From Glycomyces fuscus (GTDB lineage Bacteria > Actinomycetota > Actinomycetes > Streptosporangiales > Streptosporangiaceae), in NCBI GenBank assembly GCA_002529455.1, contig NYMS01000020.1, forward strand, positions 180,983-244,982: a stretch of DNA of 64,000 bases, in the 5' to 3' direction. This document shows positions 19,068 through 27,680 of this stretch, one piece after another; positions within the stretch are counted from its first letter, which is position 1, and every line of letters begins with the position of its first letter. The notes below the pieces were generated by a model. The model did not search any database. It had not been told where the DNA came from and worked only from the letters and a program-made list of their open reading frames with translations. The translations under genes were made by a program, and so were the position numbers.

Positions 19068-19579
19068 GCTCGCGTTCCTTTCCTGGCGGCCGTTGCTGGG
19101 TTTCCCCCGGCAAGCACTAGGGAGAGCATGCCACCCGAGCGCACCATGTCAATCATGAGCTGGGGCACGGGATGAAAGGCGAGTTCGACCGAACCGGTGC
19201 TCACGACCCCGGACTCCAGTGAGACCCCGATCTCCTCTGCCCCTCCCAGTTCCCGGGTGTCCATCTCCAGGGCGGGAAGACCCAGGTTCCAGCAGTTCCG
19301 GTAGAAGATGCGACCGAACTTCGGCGCGATGACCACCGTGACCCCGCAGCCGAGCAGCGCCGACACGGCCTGCTCGCGTGAACTGCCGATGCCGGTGATC
19401 GAGTCCGAGACCAAGGCGTCACCCTGGCGGAACTCGCCTGCCATCCCCGGAAACCGGTGCTCGAAGACGTGCGGTGCGAGTTCGTCGGGTTCCGTGTACA
19501 TGTGTTTGTACCGTGCGGGGATGATGTCATCGGTGGAAATCGAACCGCGAACGTTCATCACCCTGTGAGTCGTGGTCAC
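19064..19579 (-). CDS. LeuD/HacB-like dehydratase small subunit
   Basis: A swivel-domain subunit of 171 residues from the isopropylmalate isomerase/homoaconitase family. The substrate-binding segment G-I-G-S-S-R-E-Q-A-V and the N-terminal S-T-D-D-I-I-P-A-R-Y are typical. It pairs with the large subunit encoded immediately upstream (ATGA overlap) to isomerise a 2- or 3-hydroxy tricarboxylate or malate analogue. Context with a homocitrate synthase relative suggests homoaconitase-type chemistry over leucine synthesis, by inference. Confidence 0.85.
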   Translation of the reverse strand: MTTTHRVMNVRGSISTDDIIPARYKHMYTEPDELAPHVFEHRFPGMAGEFRQGDALVSDSITGIGSSREQAVSALLGCGVTVVIAPKFGRIFYRNCWNLGLPALEMDTRELGGAEEIGVSLESGVVSTGSVELAFHPVPQLMIDMVRSGGMLSLVLAGGNPATAARKGTRA

Positions 19580-20811
19580 AGCCGGAGTTCCTCCCGGTTG
19601 GGAAAGCGCCCCACCAACGCGGCGGAGGCCGCGACCAGTGGTGACGACAGGTAGATGTCGGCGCCGCCGTTACCCATCCGTCCTTTGAAGTTCCGGTTCA
19701 TCGTCGTCAGCACGGTGCTCCCGGTCTCGGGAACCGATCCCTGTGTGCCCACACACGCACCGCATCCCGGCGGGGTCACCAGCGCTCCGGCGCGAACCAG
19801 TGTGTCGACGTGACCGGCGGCGACCGCGTCGAGATACGTGTCGCGCGACCCCGGGGTCACCACGAAGTGGACCGTCGGGTCGATCTCGCGTCCCCGGACC
19901 ACCCTGGCCGCTTCGGCGATGTCCTCGAGCCGACCGTTCGTGCAGGTGCCGATGAACACGTAGTCCACCCGTTTGCCCGCCAACCGGTCGACCGGGACCG
20001 TGTCACTCGGTGAGTGCGGCAACGCCACCATGGGCATCAGATCCGACACGTCCAGGTCGTACACGGGGTCGTCGGGTCCCGGGTCGGTCGGCCGGAGGCC
20101 CTCGCTCCATCCCGCGCGGGGCGGCAGGAAGACGCACTTGGCCCCCATCTCCACACCCATACTCGCGACGGAGCCGGCGGAGTCCTCGCTCAGCGACTCG
20201 ACCCATGGGCCGGCCCACTGCACCGACCGGTACAGGAACGCCTCACTCCCGAAGCGCCGCAGGACCTCCAACAGGACGTCCTTGGCGCGCAGGGCCGGGT
20301 GCGGGGTTCCACTGACCCTTAGCCACACCGTCTCGGGCACCTTCAGCCAGGTGCGTCCGGTCGCCATCGCCGCCGCGATGTCCGTCGCCCCCATCCCCAG
20401 GGCCAGGGACTGCCGGGCGCCGCCCACACAGGTGTGGCTGTCGGAACCGAGCACCAGGTCCCCCGGTACGAACCAACCCTCCTCCATCGCGACGAGGTGA
20501 CTGATGCCAGCGCCCCGCCCGTAGACGCGAACGCCGAGGTCGCGGGCGAAACGCTCGGCCTCACCGATCCGGTCGGCCATGTTCCGGTTGGGGACCAGGA
20601 CCGAGTGGTCGAAGACGAAGGCCACGCGGTCGGGGTCGAAGACCGAGTCGAGACCGTGCTTGCGGTACAACCTCGCGATCGTCGGCGAGTTCCCGTCCTG
20701 GACATAGACCCTGTCCACGTCGGCGAACAGCAACTCTCCCGTCTCGACGGACTCGCGTCCGGCACGCTCGGCGATGATCCGGTTGACGAGGGGGAAGGCG
20801 TGTCGTGCCAT
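19576..20811 (-). CDS. LeuC/HacA-like dehydratase large subunit
   Basis: An aconitase-superfamily large subunit of 411 residues, the length of the archaeal/LeuC2-type enzymes. The iron-sulfur ligands are the Cys of I-G-T-C-T-N-G-R and two in P-P-G-C-G-A-C-V-G, and the catalytic G-S-D-S-H-T segment is near residue 122. It looks intact. With LeuD and a homocitrate synthase-like gene it forms a keto-acid chain-extension set, but no matching isocitrate/isopropylmalate dehydrogenase is seen in the window. Confidence 0.87.
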   Translation of the reverse strand: MARHAFPLVNRIIAERAGRESVETGELLFADVDRVYVQDGNSPTIARLYRKHGLDSVFDPDRVAFVFDHSVLVPNRNMADRIGEAERFARDLGVRVYGRGAGISHLVAMEEGWFVPGDLVLGSDSHTCVGGARQSLALGMGATDIAAAMATGRTWLKVPETVWLRVSGTPHPALRAKDVLLEVLRRFGSEAFLYRSVQWAGPWVESLSEDSAGSVASMGVEMGAKCVFLPPRAGWSEGLRPTDPGPDDPVYDLDVSDLMPMVALPHSPSDTVPVDRLAGKRVDYVFIGTCTNGRLEDIAEAARVVRGREIDPTVHFVVTPGSRDTYLDAVAAGHVDTLVRAGALVTPPGCGACVGTQGSVPETGSTVLTTMNRNFKGRMGNGGADIYLSSPLVAASAALVGRFPNREELRL

Positions 20812-20812
20812 G

Positions 20813-21690
20813 TCAGATCCCGACGCTCGCCGAGGCGGAGACCTTCTTGTACAAGTCGACCAGCTCCGGGGTGCTCACCGTGCTCCGGTTACGGATCGCC
20901 AGCTCCCGGACCTCCACCAGGCACTCGTCGATCAGGGAGTCGTCGACACCGACGCCCTCCTCCTCCAGCAGGTGCCGGATCATCGCACGGCCGGAGTGCT
21001 TGCCCACGACCAGCAGGCGCTCGCCACCCACCAGTTCCGGCGGGAAGGGCTCGAAGGTGCTGGAGTCCCGGAGCATCCCGTTCGTGTGGATACCGGACTC
21101 GTGGGCGAAAACGTTGTCCCCGACCACCGGCTGCCAAGGTGCGACGTCCTGGTCGCAGGCCTCGGCGACGATTCGGGAGACCTCCTTGAGCCTGGTCAGG
21201 TCGATCCCGAGGTCGACCCCGTGGAACTGCTTGAGGGCCAGGACCATCTGCGCGAAGTCGGGCATGCCCGCCCGTTCACCCACCGAATTCACCGTCACGT
21301 GGAAGTAGCGCCCGCCGGCCGCCAGACCCGCGAGCGTGTTGGCGACCGCGAGGCCGAAGTCGTTGTGACAGTGCATCTGGGGGTCGATGTCCGAAGCCTC
21401 GACCACCGCGCGGACGCGCTCGGCGTAGCCCGCCGGGTCCAGGATCCCGATGGTGTCGGACAACCGCAGGCGGTCCGCACCGGCTTCGTGCACCGCGGCG
21501 GCGTACTCCTGGAGGAACCCGATCTCGGTACGCCCGATGTCCTCAGCGCTGATGGAGACGAAGCACCCCTGGTCCTTGGCGTACTTCACCATGTCCTTGG
21601 CCGTGGACAACAGCCAGGTACGGTCCTTGCGCACACTGTTCTTGAGGTGCACGTTGGACGTGGGCAGGCCGATGTGCACCGCCTTGAGAC
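20813..21690 (-). pseudogene. Homocitrate synthase / 2-isopropylmalate synthase family, N-terminus missing
   Basis: Homology starts near 21690 with K-A-V-H-I-G-L-P-T-S-N-V-H-L and continues for about 290 residues, including S-A-E-D-I-G-R, M-H-C-H-N-D-F-G-L-A (metal-binding HxH) and V-N-S-V-G-E-R-A-G. NifV-type homocitrate synthases are about 380 residues and begin with a D-T-T-L-R-D-G-E-Q-type barrel segment, which is absent here. The missing part, roughly 85 to 100 residues, is replaced by a solute-binding-protein reading frame. A GTG at 21679 could start translation, but the product would lack essential barrel residues. It may result from a natural deletion or an assembly error. Confidence 0.75.
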
Positions 21691-22352
21691 GTCGTCGACC
21701 TGGGAGTCCGCATCGTGGCCGAACACGAAGTCGATGCCGTCGCTCCCCGACCCGGTGTGCGGGTAGGCGGGGTTGCGACGGAGCCGGACGCCCTCCCCCC
21801 CCGGAGCCATTCGGAGAGCCTGAAGGGTCCGGAGGCCGGACGGAGCGAGGTGTCCCAGTCGGAGCTGAAGTCGGTGCCCTCCAGCAGGTGCCGGGGCATG
21901 ATCGACCCAGTGCTCGAGGTGAACAGGTCGCGGAAACCCGGATAGGGGCGCGCCAGGCGCAGACGGAACTCCGTGTCGCTCCGGATCTCGATGCCCTCGA
22001 CCAGGTCGTAGCCGTCGCGCTCGGGTATCCCGCTGCCCGGGTCCATCATGAGCCGGTGGGTGAAGGCGACGTCCTGCGCACTCACTGGCCGGCCGTCCTG
22101 CCAGCGGCGGTCCTCACGCAGGCGGTAGGCGTAGGTGAGACCGCCGTCCTCCGCCTGCGGCGGCTGGGCGAGGAGCTGTGGACGGTAGGTTCCGTCGGCG
22201 TCCACGTAGTTGAGCGCGTGCAGTACGCAGGTGCTGATCACACTGGTGTCGAGGTTCTTCGCCTCGTGCCGCAGGGGGTTCAGCGTGGTCGGCTCCGAGG
22301 CGGAGTGCACGCGGAGAACCGCACCGTGGTCTTGGCCGTGGTCGGAGGTCAA
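21691..22352 (-). pseudogene. Family 5 solute-binding protein (peptide-binding type), frameshifted and C-terminally truncated
   Basis: The N-terminal part resembles DppA/OppA-like proteins: S-E-P-T-T-L-N-P near residue 18, Y-R-P-Q-L-L-A near 55, W-Q-D-G-R-P-V-S-A-Q-D-V-A-F-T near 85. No signal peptide is seen. Around 21800 the frame is broken at a run of eight G on the coding strand; adding one G or removing two restores G-E-G-V-R-L-R-R-N-P-A-Y. The protein then stops matching near 21690, where homocitrate synthase homology begins. Normal family members are 500 or more residues, so over half is missing. A TTG start at 22352 overlaps the upstream TGA and has GGAGG seven bases upstream. Confidence 0.65.
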
Positions 22353-23503
22353 AGGATCTCCTCCAGTACCGCGAGGTCCCCCGGGTCCGCTTCGAGGGCC
22401 AGGACGCGTACACCCGAGGCCGCCAGCCCCGACACGATGCGGTCCGCCGTCCACGGCGACCGGGGAAGCGGCATCCCGTGCCACGGGAGGAACGAGGGTT
22501 CGGACTGGTCGAAGCACTCCCTGGTGAACAGGTCGATGACACGTCCCCGGTCCGTTTCCGTCTCCAGGTCCAGTTCACGAAGCTCTGACCGCCCCGTGCC
22601 CGGGACCAACCGCGTGATCACCAGGGTGCCGAGAGGCGCCGACACCGCGTAGGAGGCTCCCGTGGCGTCGGTGAACCAGGACATGGGGTAGATGCGCTTG
22701 GTGTCCTTGCCGAACCCCGCGACGAGCGGGCGGTCGTGGCGAATCGTCCGGAACGGGTTCCCCTCGTGCTCGAACGCGTCCGCGGCCCGGGCCAGGACCG
22801 GGTAGTTGAGGATCGTTCCCTCGCAGAAACTCGCGTAGGAGGGCCAGGTCAGGACATCTGCCCCGGTTCCGAAGCGGATCAGGGCCCGGTCGTTGGTCAA
22901 CGGGGTGGCACCGTAGCCGACCACGGACTCAGTCAGCAGAGTGGTCTTACCCGCGAGCACGGAACCGCTGAACAGTAACGCCCGCCCCTGCCTGTCAAGA
23001 ACACCGCTCGCGTGTACGAGGGGGCCGGCGGCCGTGTCCCGACGGTACAGGGCGATGGATCTGAGCAGGTGGAAGACGGCTTCGCCGACCAGACGGCGAT
23101 CGCTGCCGAGCTCCGCGCCGACATGCCATGACATGTCGCTCTCGCGCCTTACCGTCACGCCGCGTCCACGCCAGCGAACGGTGCGGGGTTCCTCGGCGAG
23201 CACATCCGCGGCGAACGACCAATGCGGGTGCTTGCTCGCGTGGACACCCACGGTGTCCCGGGTGTGTCCGCCCTCGGCGGCATGCCCCGGTTCCCGCTCG
23301 ACCAGGACGTCGACTGGGGCCGACGACACGGCTGAAGATGTCTCCGAGTACGCCCTCATGAATTCATGGGTGTAATCCGCGAAGTTCGGAAAAGAGCCCC
23401 TGAGGCGAAATCGAGTCCCCAGAATGGAGGGTTGATAAATATTCTCATCATTGGAGCCAGGGGTGCTTGGCCGGCTGCTGCTCGAAAACAATATCCCCTC
23501 CAT
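22349..23503 (-). CDS. HPr kinase-like P-loop protein
   Basis: A 384-residue protein with a central Walker A motif in F-S-G-S-V-L-A-G-K-T-T-L-L near residue 180, preceded by L-V-H-A-S-G-V-L, an arrangement seen in HprK-related ATPases of natural product clusters. The first 100 residues show no recognised domain. HprK-like proteins in biosynthetic loci may phosphorylate peptides or small molecules, but no substrate is evident. It is the first gene of the keto-acid operon and is coupled to the solute-binding-protein remnant by a TTGA overlap. The ATG at 23503 has AGGA five bases upstream. Confidence 0.6.
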   Translation of the reverse strand: MEGILFSSSSRPSTPGSNDENIYQPSILGTRFRLRGSFPNFADYTHEFMRAYSETSSAVSSAPVDVLVEREPGHAAEGGHTRDTVGVHASKHPHWSFAADVLAEEPRTVRWRGRGVTVRRESDMSWHVGAELGSDRRLVGEAVFHLLRSIALYRRDTAAGPLVHASGVLDRQGRALLFSGSVLAGKTTLLTESVVGYGATPLTNDRALIRFGTGADVLTWPSYASFCEGTILNYPVLARAADAFEHEGNPFRTIRHDRPLVAGFGKDTKRIYPMSWFTDATGASYAVSAPLGTLVITRLVPGTGRSELRELDLETETDRGRVIDLFTRECFDQSEPSFLPWHGMPLPRSPWTADRIVSGLAASGVRVLALEADPGDLAVLEEIL

Positions 23504-24600
23504 TCGGGTCCTTGATTTTTATCAGGGCGCCCAGTGGGTCGCAAGGGTCAATGTCCGGTTCCGGACCCTGCGGTTCACCCCGTCACGCCGTCGTTCCCAC
23601 CGTCCCCCATCCGATTTCGTGGCACTGAACAGCAGGTATGCGTATTGTTCGGTGTCCGGTACGCCATGGGACGGCATTGGGCGCAGCCGTGTTCCCATGA
23701 GTGGCCCCTGTGGCCTGAGATATTTATGAGACGGTAGGGCACCACCCGGTTTTGGTGGCCAATCGGTGCTGTCGGAAGCCTGTGCTGTGATTGCGGGTTC
23801 GCTTGCGGGAGGTGGCGACTCGGTGGCCGGTATCGGCTTTCCTCCACGTCCGGTTCCGGCCGATGGACTCAGGAAAGCCAGGGGCCGCATGAGAGGACTG
23901 GTCGACTTCGGGCTCGGTGGAGGCGCAGGCGGGTATGTGCCTCCGGCCCCGGCCGTGGGGTGCGGTGGGTCCGAGGCCCGCGTCCTCGGGTACCCCGGAC
24001 ACCGGAGCGCTGTCGTCCTGTTCTGGGAGGGAGAGGAGCAGGTCGTCATCGCGGATGCCGTAGGCCGGGGCGAAGGCCGGGATCTTCTCGATCAGGGGAC
24101 GAGTGAGTTCGAAGCGTCGGAACCCGCGGCCCTGGGGTACTCCTTCACCGGGAACCGTCCACCGGTCGGGTGGGATTTCGCCGTGAGTCCCACGACGGGC
24201 CGGCTGACGGTGAGGTTGCCCGCGGCCTGGGGTCCCCGCCGCCGGGTCGCCCGCGACCGGCGCTCACCGGACGGCACACCGCCACCCCCACGGAGCTGGT
24301 CCGGGCATGGGCGGTCGACGCACTGCCGTCGACCAGAGCCGCTGTCCATGCAGCGCTTTGCCGTCCATGGCCAGGGCAGTGCCCTTGGAAGGCTTGCTGA
24401 GGGCCTGGTCCCACTTCGGGCCAAAGGGATGGTGCTCTGAGAGCGTGGATGCCGGAATCGCAATCCGGCGGAAAGCGGCCCGCCATCTGAAACGGTTGGC
24501 TCCCACGGGGCCCTATGGGGAGAACCGCAGTTCGGAGCCGGACCGGCCTGGAGTCCACTCGGCTTCCACGCTGGAGCCGTACGTGCGTCCGAGCTGTACA
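23504..24600. other. Gene-poor segment with a possible transposase remnant
   Basis: No intact gene is supported in this 1.1 kb between the HprK-like gene and the tRNA terminator. On the minus strand around 24330 to 24400 a short segment reads G-T-A-L-A-M-D-G-K-A-L-H-G-Q, which resembles the A-V-D-G-K-x-L-R-G motif of ISAs1/IS4-like transposases, after which the frame is lost. The remainder has reading frames without recognisable motifs. It looks like decayed mobile DNA at the island edge. Confidence 0.4.
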
Positions 24601-24640
24601 CAAAACGGCCCCGAACCGCGTTTGACGCTGTTCAGGGCCG
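24601..24640 (-). terminator. Intrinsic terminator of tRNA-Arg
   Basis: On the minus strand an 11-base arm CGGCCCTGAAC and its complement GTTCGGGGCCG (one T-G wobble) enclose a 13-base loop, followed by TTTTG. It lies 23 bases past the tRNA 3' end. Confidence 0.75.
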
Positions 24641-24662
24641 CTCTGCCACTGTCTCAAGGTGG

Positions 24663-24735
24663 CGCACTCGGGAGGACTCGAACCCCCAACCTTCTGATCC
24701 GTAGTCAGATGCTCTATCCATTGAGCTACGAGTGC
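24663..24735 (-). tRNA. tRNA-Arg (anticodon ACG)
   Basis: A 73-base cloverleaf reads from 24735 leftward. It has acceptor stem GCACTCG/CGAGTGC, D-loop AGCTCAATGGATAGAGC, anticodon loop CTACGGA giving ACG, and T-arm GGGGGTTCGAGTCCTCC. CCA is not encoded. Its 3' end faces the accessory biosynthetic region, the usual geometry of integrative element insertion sites. Confidence 0.95.
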
Positions 24736-24977
24736 AGGTTGTTCAGTTGTGTGCCGCCCGGTTGACCTGGTCTCCCTGGCGACGTCTTTGACTCTATCAC
24801 GGTGTCAGAGGGCCTCGAACCGTTCTGTGGGTGTGGGGCCGGTCATGCCGGTCCGCGCTCCCCGGTCGGCCCGGGGGCGCCCCGAGGCGGGGAGCACGGG
24901 GAGGGCGGCGGCCCCGGCGCGGACGGGTGCGTCGTGCGCCGGGGCCGCCGGACCTGAGGCGGACGGGTGCCAGCGGG

Positions 24978-25922
24978 TCAGCAGGACCCGCCGAGGACGA
25001 CACCGTCGACGCGGGAGACGCCGGCGTTGCGCTGCTCGCCCACGCGCCGGTTGACCTCCTCGGGAGCCACGGCCTCGCCCTGCTGGTGGTACACCCAGTC
25101 GACGTCCTGCACGTAGGTGCTCGGGCCGCCGGTGTGGCCGCTCATGTCGATGAACCACTGGTTGAAGTTGATCGACATCGGCGACGAGGGGTAGTACCTC
25201 CCGCTGTGCTCGGCCAGCAGGTGCGTGTCCACGTAGTAGCGGACCACGCCGTCCTCCACCTGGACCACCAGGTCGCGCCACCCGTCGAAGGAGCGGTTCA
25301 CCACGTCGCTGGTGTTGTCCGCCTGCCAGGGGTCGCGCTGGTAGGTGTGGTACGAGGTCAGGTACATGGCCTCCGCCGGGGCGCCCCAGCCGGAGTTGGG
25401 CAGGTACTCGAAGTCGAGCTCGCTGTAGGCGGGATCGTTGTCGTAGGCCAGGGGAGTGATCGTGTAGAAGGTCTGGAGCACGGTGTCGCCGTCCTGGCCG
25501 GAGACCGGGGCGTCGGCGAACCTGACCTTGGCGGCGTAGGTGCCCTCGTGGAACTTCTCCTCGCCGAAGGTCAGCTCGGCCTGGCTGGTGCCCGCCGGTG
25601 TGCCGTCCGTGGTCGAGGTCAGGCGCAGCAGGGAGTCGCCGTCCTCCTCGGTGAAGGAGATGTTGTCGGCGTCCCAGGACGCGCCGGGCACGCCGGGGCC
25701 GCCGGCCCAGCTGCGGACGTTCCAGCCCTGGGCGCGCAGGGCCGGGTCGGTGTGGTCGCCGTAGTCGAAGTCGTCGAAGAACAGGCCGCACGAGGCGGAC
25801 GCCTGGCCGGAGACCGTCTCCACCTCGACGGGGGAGCCCGTCGCGCAGGCGGTGAGGGGGAGTGCGACGGCGCAGGCCAGGACGATGTGGCCGGGACGGA
25901 TACGGGAGAGCATGGGGGACAC
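24978..25922 (-). CDS. Secreted GH16-like glycoside hydrolase lipoprotein
   Basis: A 314-residue exported protein. The N-terminus has a lipoprotein signal with lipobox L-T-A-C at Cys26. The catalytic motif E-L-D-F-E in Y-S-E-L-D-F-E-Y-L near residue 168 matches the E-x-D-x-E signature of family GH16, which cleaves beta-1,3/1,4-glucans and related polymers. Trp-rich strands around it support a beta-jelly-roll fold. Exact substrate is unknown. It follows a GH64 gene on the same strand, so the two probably act together on laminarin-like beta-1,3-glucan or fungal cell wall. Confidence 0.8.
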   Translation of the reverse strand: MSPMLSRIRPGHIVLACAVALPLTACATGSPVEVETVSGQASASCGLFFDDFDYGDHTDPALRAQGWNVRSWAGGPGVPGASWDADNISFTEEDGDSLLRLTSTTDGTPAGTSQAELTFGEEKFHEGTYAAKVRFADAPVSGQDGDTVLQTFYTITPLAYDNDPAYSELDFEYLPNSGWGAPAEAMYLTSYHTYQRDPWQADNTSDVVNRSFDGWRDLVVQVEDGVVRYYVDTHLLAEHSGRYYPSSPMSINFNQWFIDMSGHTGGPSTYVQDVDWVYHQQGEAVAPEEVNRRVGEQRNAGVSRVDGVVLGGSC

Positions 25923-25976
25923 CTCGGTTTCTGGGAGGAGTGTTCGGGGCGGGCGGTCGCCCGGACCGGTGGGTGG

Positions 25977-27161
25977 TCAGAAGGGGGTCAGCGTCACGTC
26001 GAGGGACACCGGCGCGTGGTCCTGGACGTAGGACGCGAAGTCCGAGACGTCGTCGAAGGCGAAGCCGTAGGCCTTGCCGTCCTCGGTGTTCTCGTGGAAG
26101 ACCGCCGCGTAGCGGTTGGTGGTCTCGTGCCGGTAGAACGCCGCGGGGTCGGTGACCGGGTGCTCGGCGGTGTCCAGCAGGGTCGAGCGGTTGAACGCCG
26201 CGCCCAGGATCGCGGCCACCGGGCCGGTGACGCCGTCGTTGGGGGCGGCCAGGGCGCCGTCGCAGAAGAAGACGTCGCGGGTGGAGGGCCTGGGGATCGG
26301 GGCCACGCCCCCGTCGAAGACCAGGTTGCCCGAGCCGTCCACGCGGCCGGTGAAGGTGCCGGCGTTGGTGGTGACGCGCAGGTCGGTGGTGCTGTAGCGC
26401 TCCCAGACCTGGTCGATGTAGGAGTCGTAGTAGTCGGCCGGGAACAGGCCGGCGTCCAGGGCGTGCCCGGGGGCGATGACGTGGTTCCCCTCGCTGAGCA
26501 CGAGCCGCGAGAAGACGGGGTCGGCGGAGAGCGTCGCGAAGACCGCGTCGCGTCCGCCCGGCTTGAACGTGCCGGTGGTCTGGTCCGCCTCGCCCTGGAG
26601 CCGGATGGCCAGCGGCACGCTGAACTGGTCGACCATGCTGGTGTTGCAGTACATGCCGGTCTCGTTGTGGGTGAACTCCACGGTGTCGTGGAGCACCCCG
26701 TGGCTGGGGTCGGTCTCGACCCAGCCCGCCGGGTACTGCAGCGCGGGCCTGCCGTTGCCGTCGGTGACGACCTTGAACCGGAGCTTGCCGCCGAGGGCGA
26801 AGTAGATCCGGCCGGACATGAACGGCAGGGAGAGCTCGCCGACCGAGTCGAGCGGGATCGAGTAGTCGGTGAAACCGTCGTCGGTGTTGTCGGACTCCGC
26901 GACCGGGTGCGCGACGCCGTCGGCGTCGACCCAGGACTGGGTGCCCGTGGCCGGGTCGGTGCCCACGACGTAGGCCCGGACCTCGCTGTCGGGGAAGGTC
27001 CCGGTCTCGTTGGCGACCCTCACCGGAAGGGCGCCGATCCGGGCGCCTCCCGAGGTGAGCTCGTCGCCGCCCTCGTCGCGGGAGCAGCCGGCCGTGGCGA
27101 GCAGCGTGCCGCCGACGGCGGCGAGGGAGGCTCCGCCGAGGAAGAGTCTTCGATCGATCAT
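25977..27161 (-). CDS. GH64-type beta-1,3-glucanase, Tat/lipoprotein exported
   Basis: A 394-residue protein with a Tat-like signal (D-R-R-L-F-L-G-G-A-S) and lipobox L-A-T-A-G-C near residue 26. The mature part has D-T-V-E-F-T-H-N-E-T-G-M-Y-C-N-T-S-M-V-D-Q-F-S-V-P-L and later A-A-I-L-G-A-A-F-N-R-S-T-L-L, arranged as in family GH64 (thaumatin-like, laminaripentaose-releasing endo-beta-1,3-glucanases). Family assignment is from remembered patterns. It is transcribed toward the GH16 gene with a 54-base gap, so a short operon is likely. Confidence 0.75.
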   Translation of the reverse strand: MIDRRLFLGGASLAAVGGTLLATAGCSRDEGGDELTSGGARIGALPVRVANETGTFPDSEVRAYVVGTDPATGTQSWVDADGVAHPVAESDNTDDGFTDYSIPLDSVGELSLPFMSGRIYFALGGKLRFKVVTDGNGRPALQYPAGWVETDPSHGVLHDTVEFTHNETGMYCNTSMVDQFSVPLAIRLQGEADQTTGTFKPGGRDAVFATLSADPVFSRLVLSEGNHVIAPGHALDAGLFPADYYDSYIDQVWERYSTTDLRVTTNAGTFTGRVDGSGNLVFDGGVAPIPRPSTRDVFFCDGALAAPNDGVTGPVAAILGAAFNRSTLLDTAEHPVTDPAAFYRHETTNRYAAVFHENTEDGKAYGFAFDDVSDFASYVQDHAPVSLDVTLTPF

Positions 27162-27680
27162 CGTGATCGCCTCACGTGAGGGGCTGGAAAGACGGGCCCA
27201 ATCTGTCGATCGCGAAACGGCCGCGTCAACCCGGGACCGCGATCCTTTCGAGACGTTTCCGTGTTCTTACTGGTAATTAAGTTGCCATGTGACCTATGTC
27301 ATAGCTTGACCGAATCAATTTCGGTATCGCGGGTGAACGTTTTCGGCGGAAACGCGTCGGTGGGGGTCTTCCTGTTGCGGGGGTGGCCGAGGGGATGGGA
27401 GGGGTTTCGCTCCGTCGCGATGCATGTCCTATTTATAGGCTTTTGCCCTTTTTCTGGAAGGGGTGGCGGAAGGCGCCCGGAGTGCTGCCGAGGCCCGAGG
27501 GCGTTCCGGACCGACGTGGGGCCCCGGACCCCGGAAGGACACGGGTCGGTCCGAAACCCGGCCGGGCTCCGTCTGTCGAAGGGGGCACGCTTCCTGCCGC
27601 CCGCGCGCTCACCGGCCCCGTGCCGGGCGGCCGCCGCGGAACCGGCTCCGGGGCCATGCGCGGGAGCGGCCGCCTCCCGG
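27162..27680. other. Upstream region of the glucanase operon
   Basis: This region holds the presumed promoter of the GH64/GH16 genes. An AT-richer stretch lies at about 27265 to 27330 and contains the inverted repeat ACCGAA-N5-TTCGGT, a candidate operator. No perfect CebR-type box was found here. The rest, to the end of the next minus-strand gene, shows no supported gene. Confidence 0.4.

Noticed and set aside
24831..27179. 782-residue plus-strand frame opposite the glucanase genes
   Set aside because: It is a shadow with Val/Gly/Arg-rich composition; signal peptides and glycosidase motifs are on the minus strand.
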